The notes beneath the pieces were generated by a model. It was not told the origin of the DNA, ran no database searches, and saw only the letters and a program-made list of their open reading frames with translations. A DNA stretch of 5,208 nt. It comes from Bacillota bacterium. Its GTDB lineage: Bacteria; Bacillota; UBA4882; UBA10575. Both the position numbers and the translations under genes were made by a program. Below, piece by piece: positions 5,014-5,208 of this stretch. Where the stretch lies: assembly GCA_003511465.1 (NCBI GenBank), contig DOID01000080.1, positions 1,961-7,168 on the forward strand, read 5' to 3'. Numbering within the stretch: position 1 is the stretch's first letter; the number at the start of each line of letters is the position of its first letter.

Positions 5014-5208
5014 CTAAAAAGTCTCATGACAGATTTTCCAGAATTCACATTGTGACTCAGAACACATCATGCTGTTGGGATTCGGACAATATGATCCGCT
5101 TTTTATACAACCGACGATAGCCCGAGCGATATTCGTTATTCTTGTTATATCCCGGTCGGTTCTCTGAGAGACAAGCGGCACATATTTAGGTCCCTTCTTG
5201 AGATTAAC
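5014..5208 (-). CDS. C-terminal fragment of a Cas4/RecB-like PD-(D/E)XK nuclease
   Basis: This is the last 64 residues of a gene that enters from the high-coordinate edge, open with no start in the window. The visible part has a VPLVSQRTDRDITRI segment (10-24), a helix ARAIVGCIKSG (28-38), then YCPNPNSMMCSESQCEFW (40-57) and KICHETF at the end. The Pro-Asn-Pro-Asn turn followed by C49-x4-C54-x5-C60 is how phage RecB/Cas4-like nucleases end. There these cysteines, with one from further upstream, hold an Fe-S cluster or zinc. The catalytic D/E-K residues would lie outside the window, so activity cannot be judged. In phage replication modules such nucleases usually take part in recombination or DNA end processing. 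I reach this from the cysteine tail alone, so the family call is good but not certain. Confidence 0.72.
   Translation of the reverse strand, partial: VNLKKGPKYVPLVSQRTDRDITRITNIARAIVGCIKSGSYCPNPNSMMCSESQCEFWKICHETF

Noticed and set aside
5003..5014. Small inverted repeat AGTC-GCCG-GACT after the nuclease gene, considered as a terminator
   Set aside because: The stem is only 4 bp, no T-run follows in the direction of transcription, and the next gene starts within 30 bases.

Overview
The window reads as the early replication module of a temperate, siphovirus-like phage or prophage of a Gram-positive host. A clostridial/Peptococcaceae-type Firmicute is my best inference. The evidence is strong AGGAGGTG-type ribosome binding sites, an O/DnaD-like initiator followed by a DnaC/DnaI-like helicase loader, and a phage-type SSB. 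Base composition looks close to balanced, but I did not compute it. Every supported gene lies on the minus strand, so transcription runs from high to low coordinates. The genes are packed with overlaps or gaps of under 30 bases, and no stretch over 300 bases lacks a gene. I see no terminator, tRNA, insertion sequence, CRISPR array or attachment site, and no internal promoter I would defend.

In transcription order: the C-terminal end of a Cas4/RecB-like cysteine-containing nuclease (5208 to 5014, cut by the window edge); a 63-residue helix-turn-helix protein (4986 to 4795); a PAPS-reductase-family protein of the type found in phages (4795 to 3770); a second small helix-turn-helix protein (3757 to 3446); a winged-helix replication initiator (3468 to 2620); a zinc-knuckle AAA+ helicase loader (stop at 1902, start probably at an unusual ATA codon at 2708); a 94-residue protein of unknown role (1898 to 1614); SSB (1648 to 1256); and a SNF2-type helicase that runs off the low-coordinate edge (1232 to 1).

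The most interesting signal lies inside the initiator gene. Its linker-coding region holds four tandem iteron-like repeats of 22-24 bp (3073-3159), each with two TGCA boxes 9 bp apart. Immediately downstream in the gene are three AT-rich direct repeats (3031-3072) and then a small hairpin (3010-3029). This is the architecture of the lambda origin inside gene O: initiator iterons next to an AT-rich unwinding element. I propose it as the phage replication origin.

Taken together, the initiator would bind the iterons and melt the AT-rich block, the loader would bring in a replicative helicase (none is encoded here, so probably the host's), SSB would coat the single strands, and the nuclease and SNF2 helicase would serve recombination or fork processing. 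The PAPS-reductase-like protein is the outlier: it is a sulfur/nucleotide-chemistry fold embedded in a replication operon, with unknown substrate.
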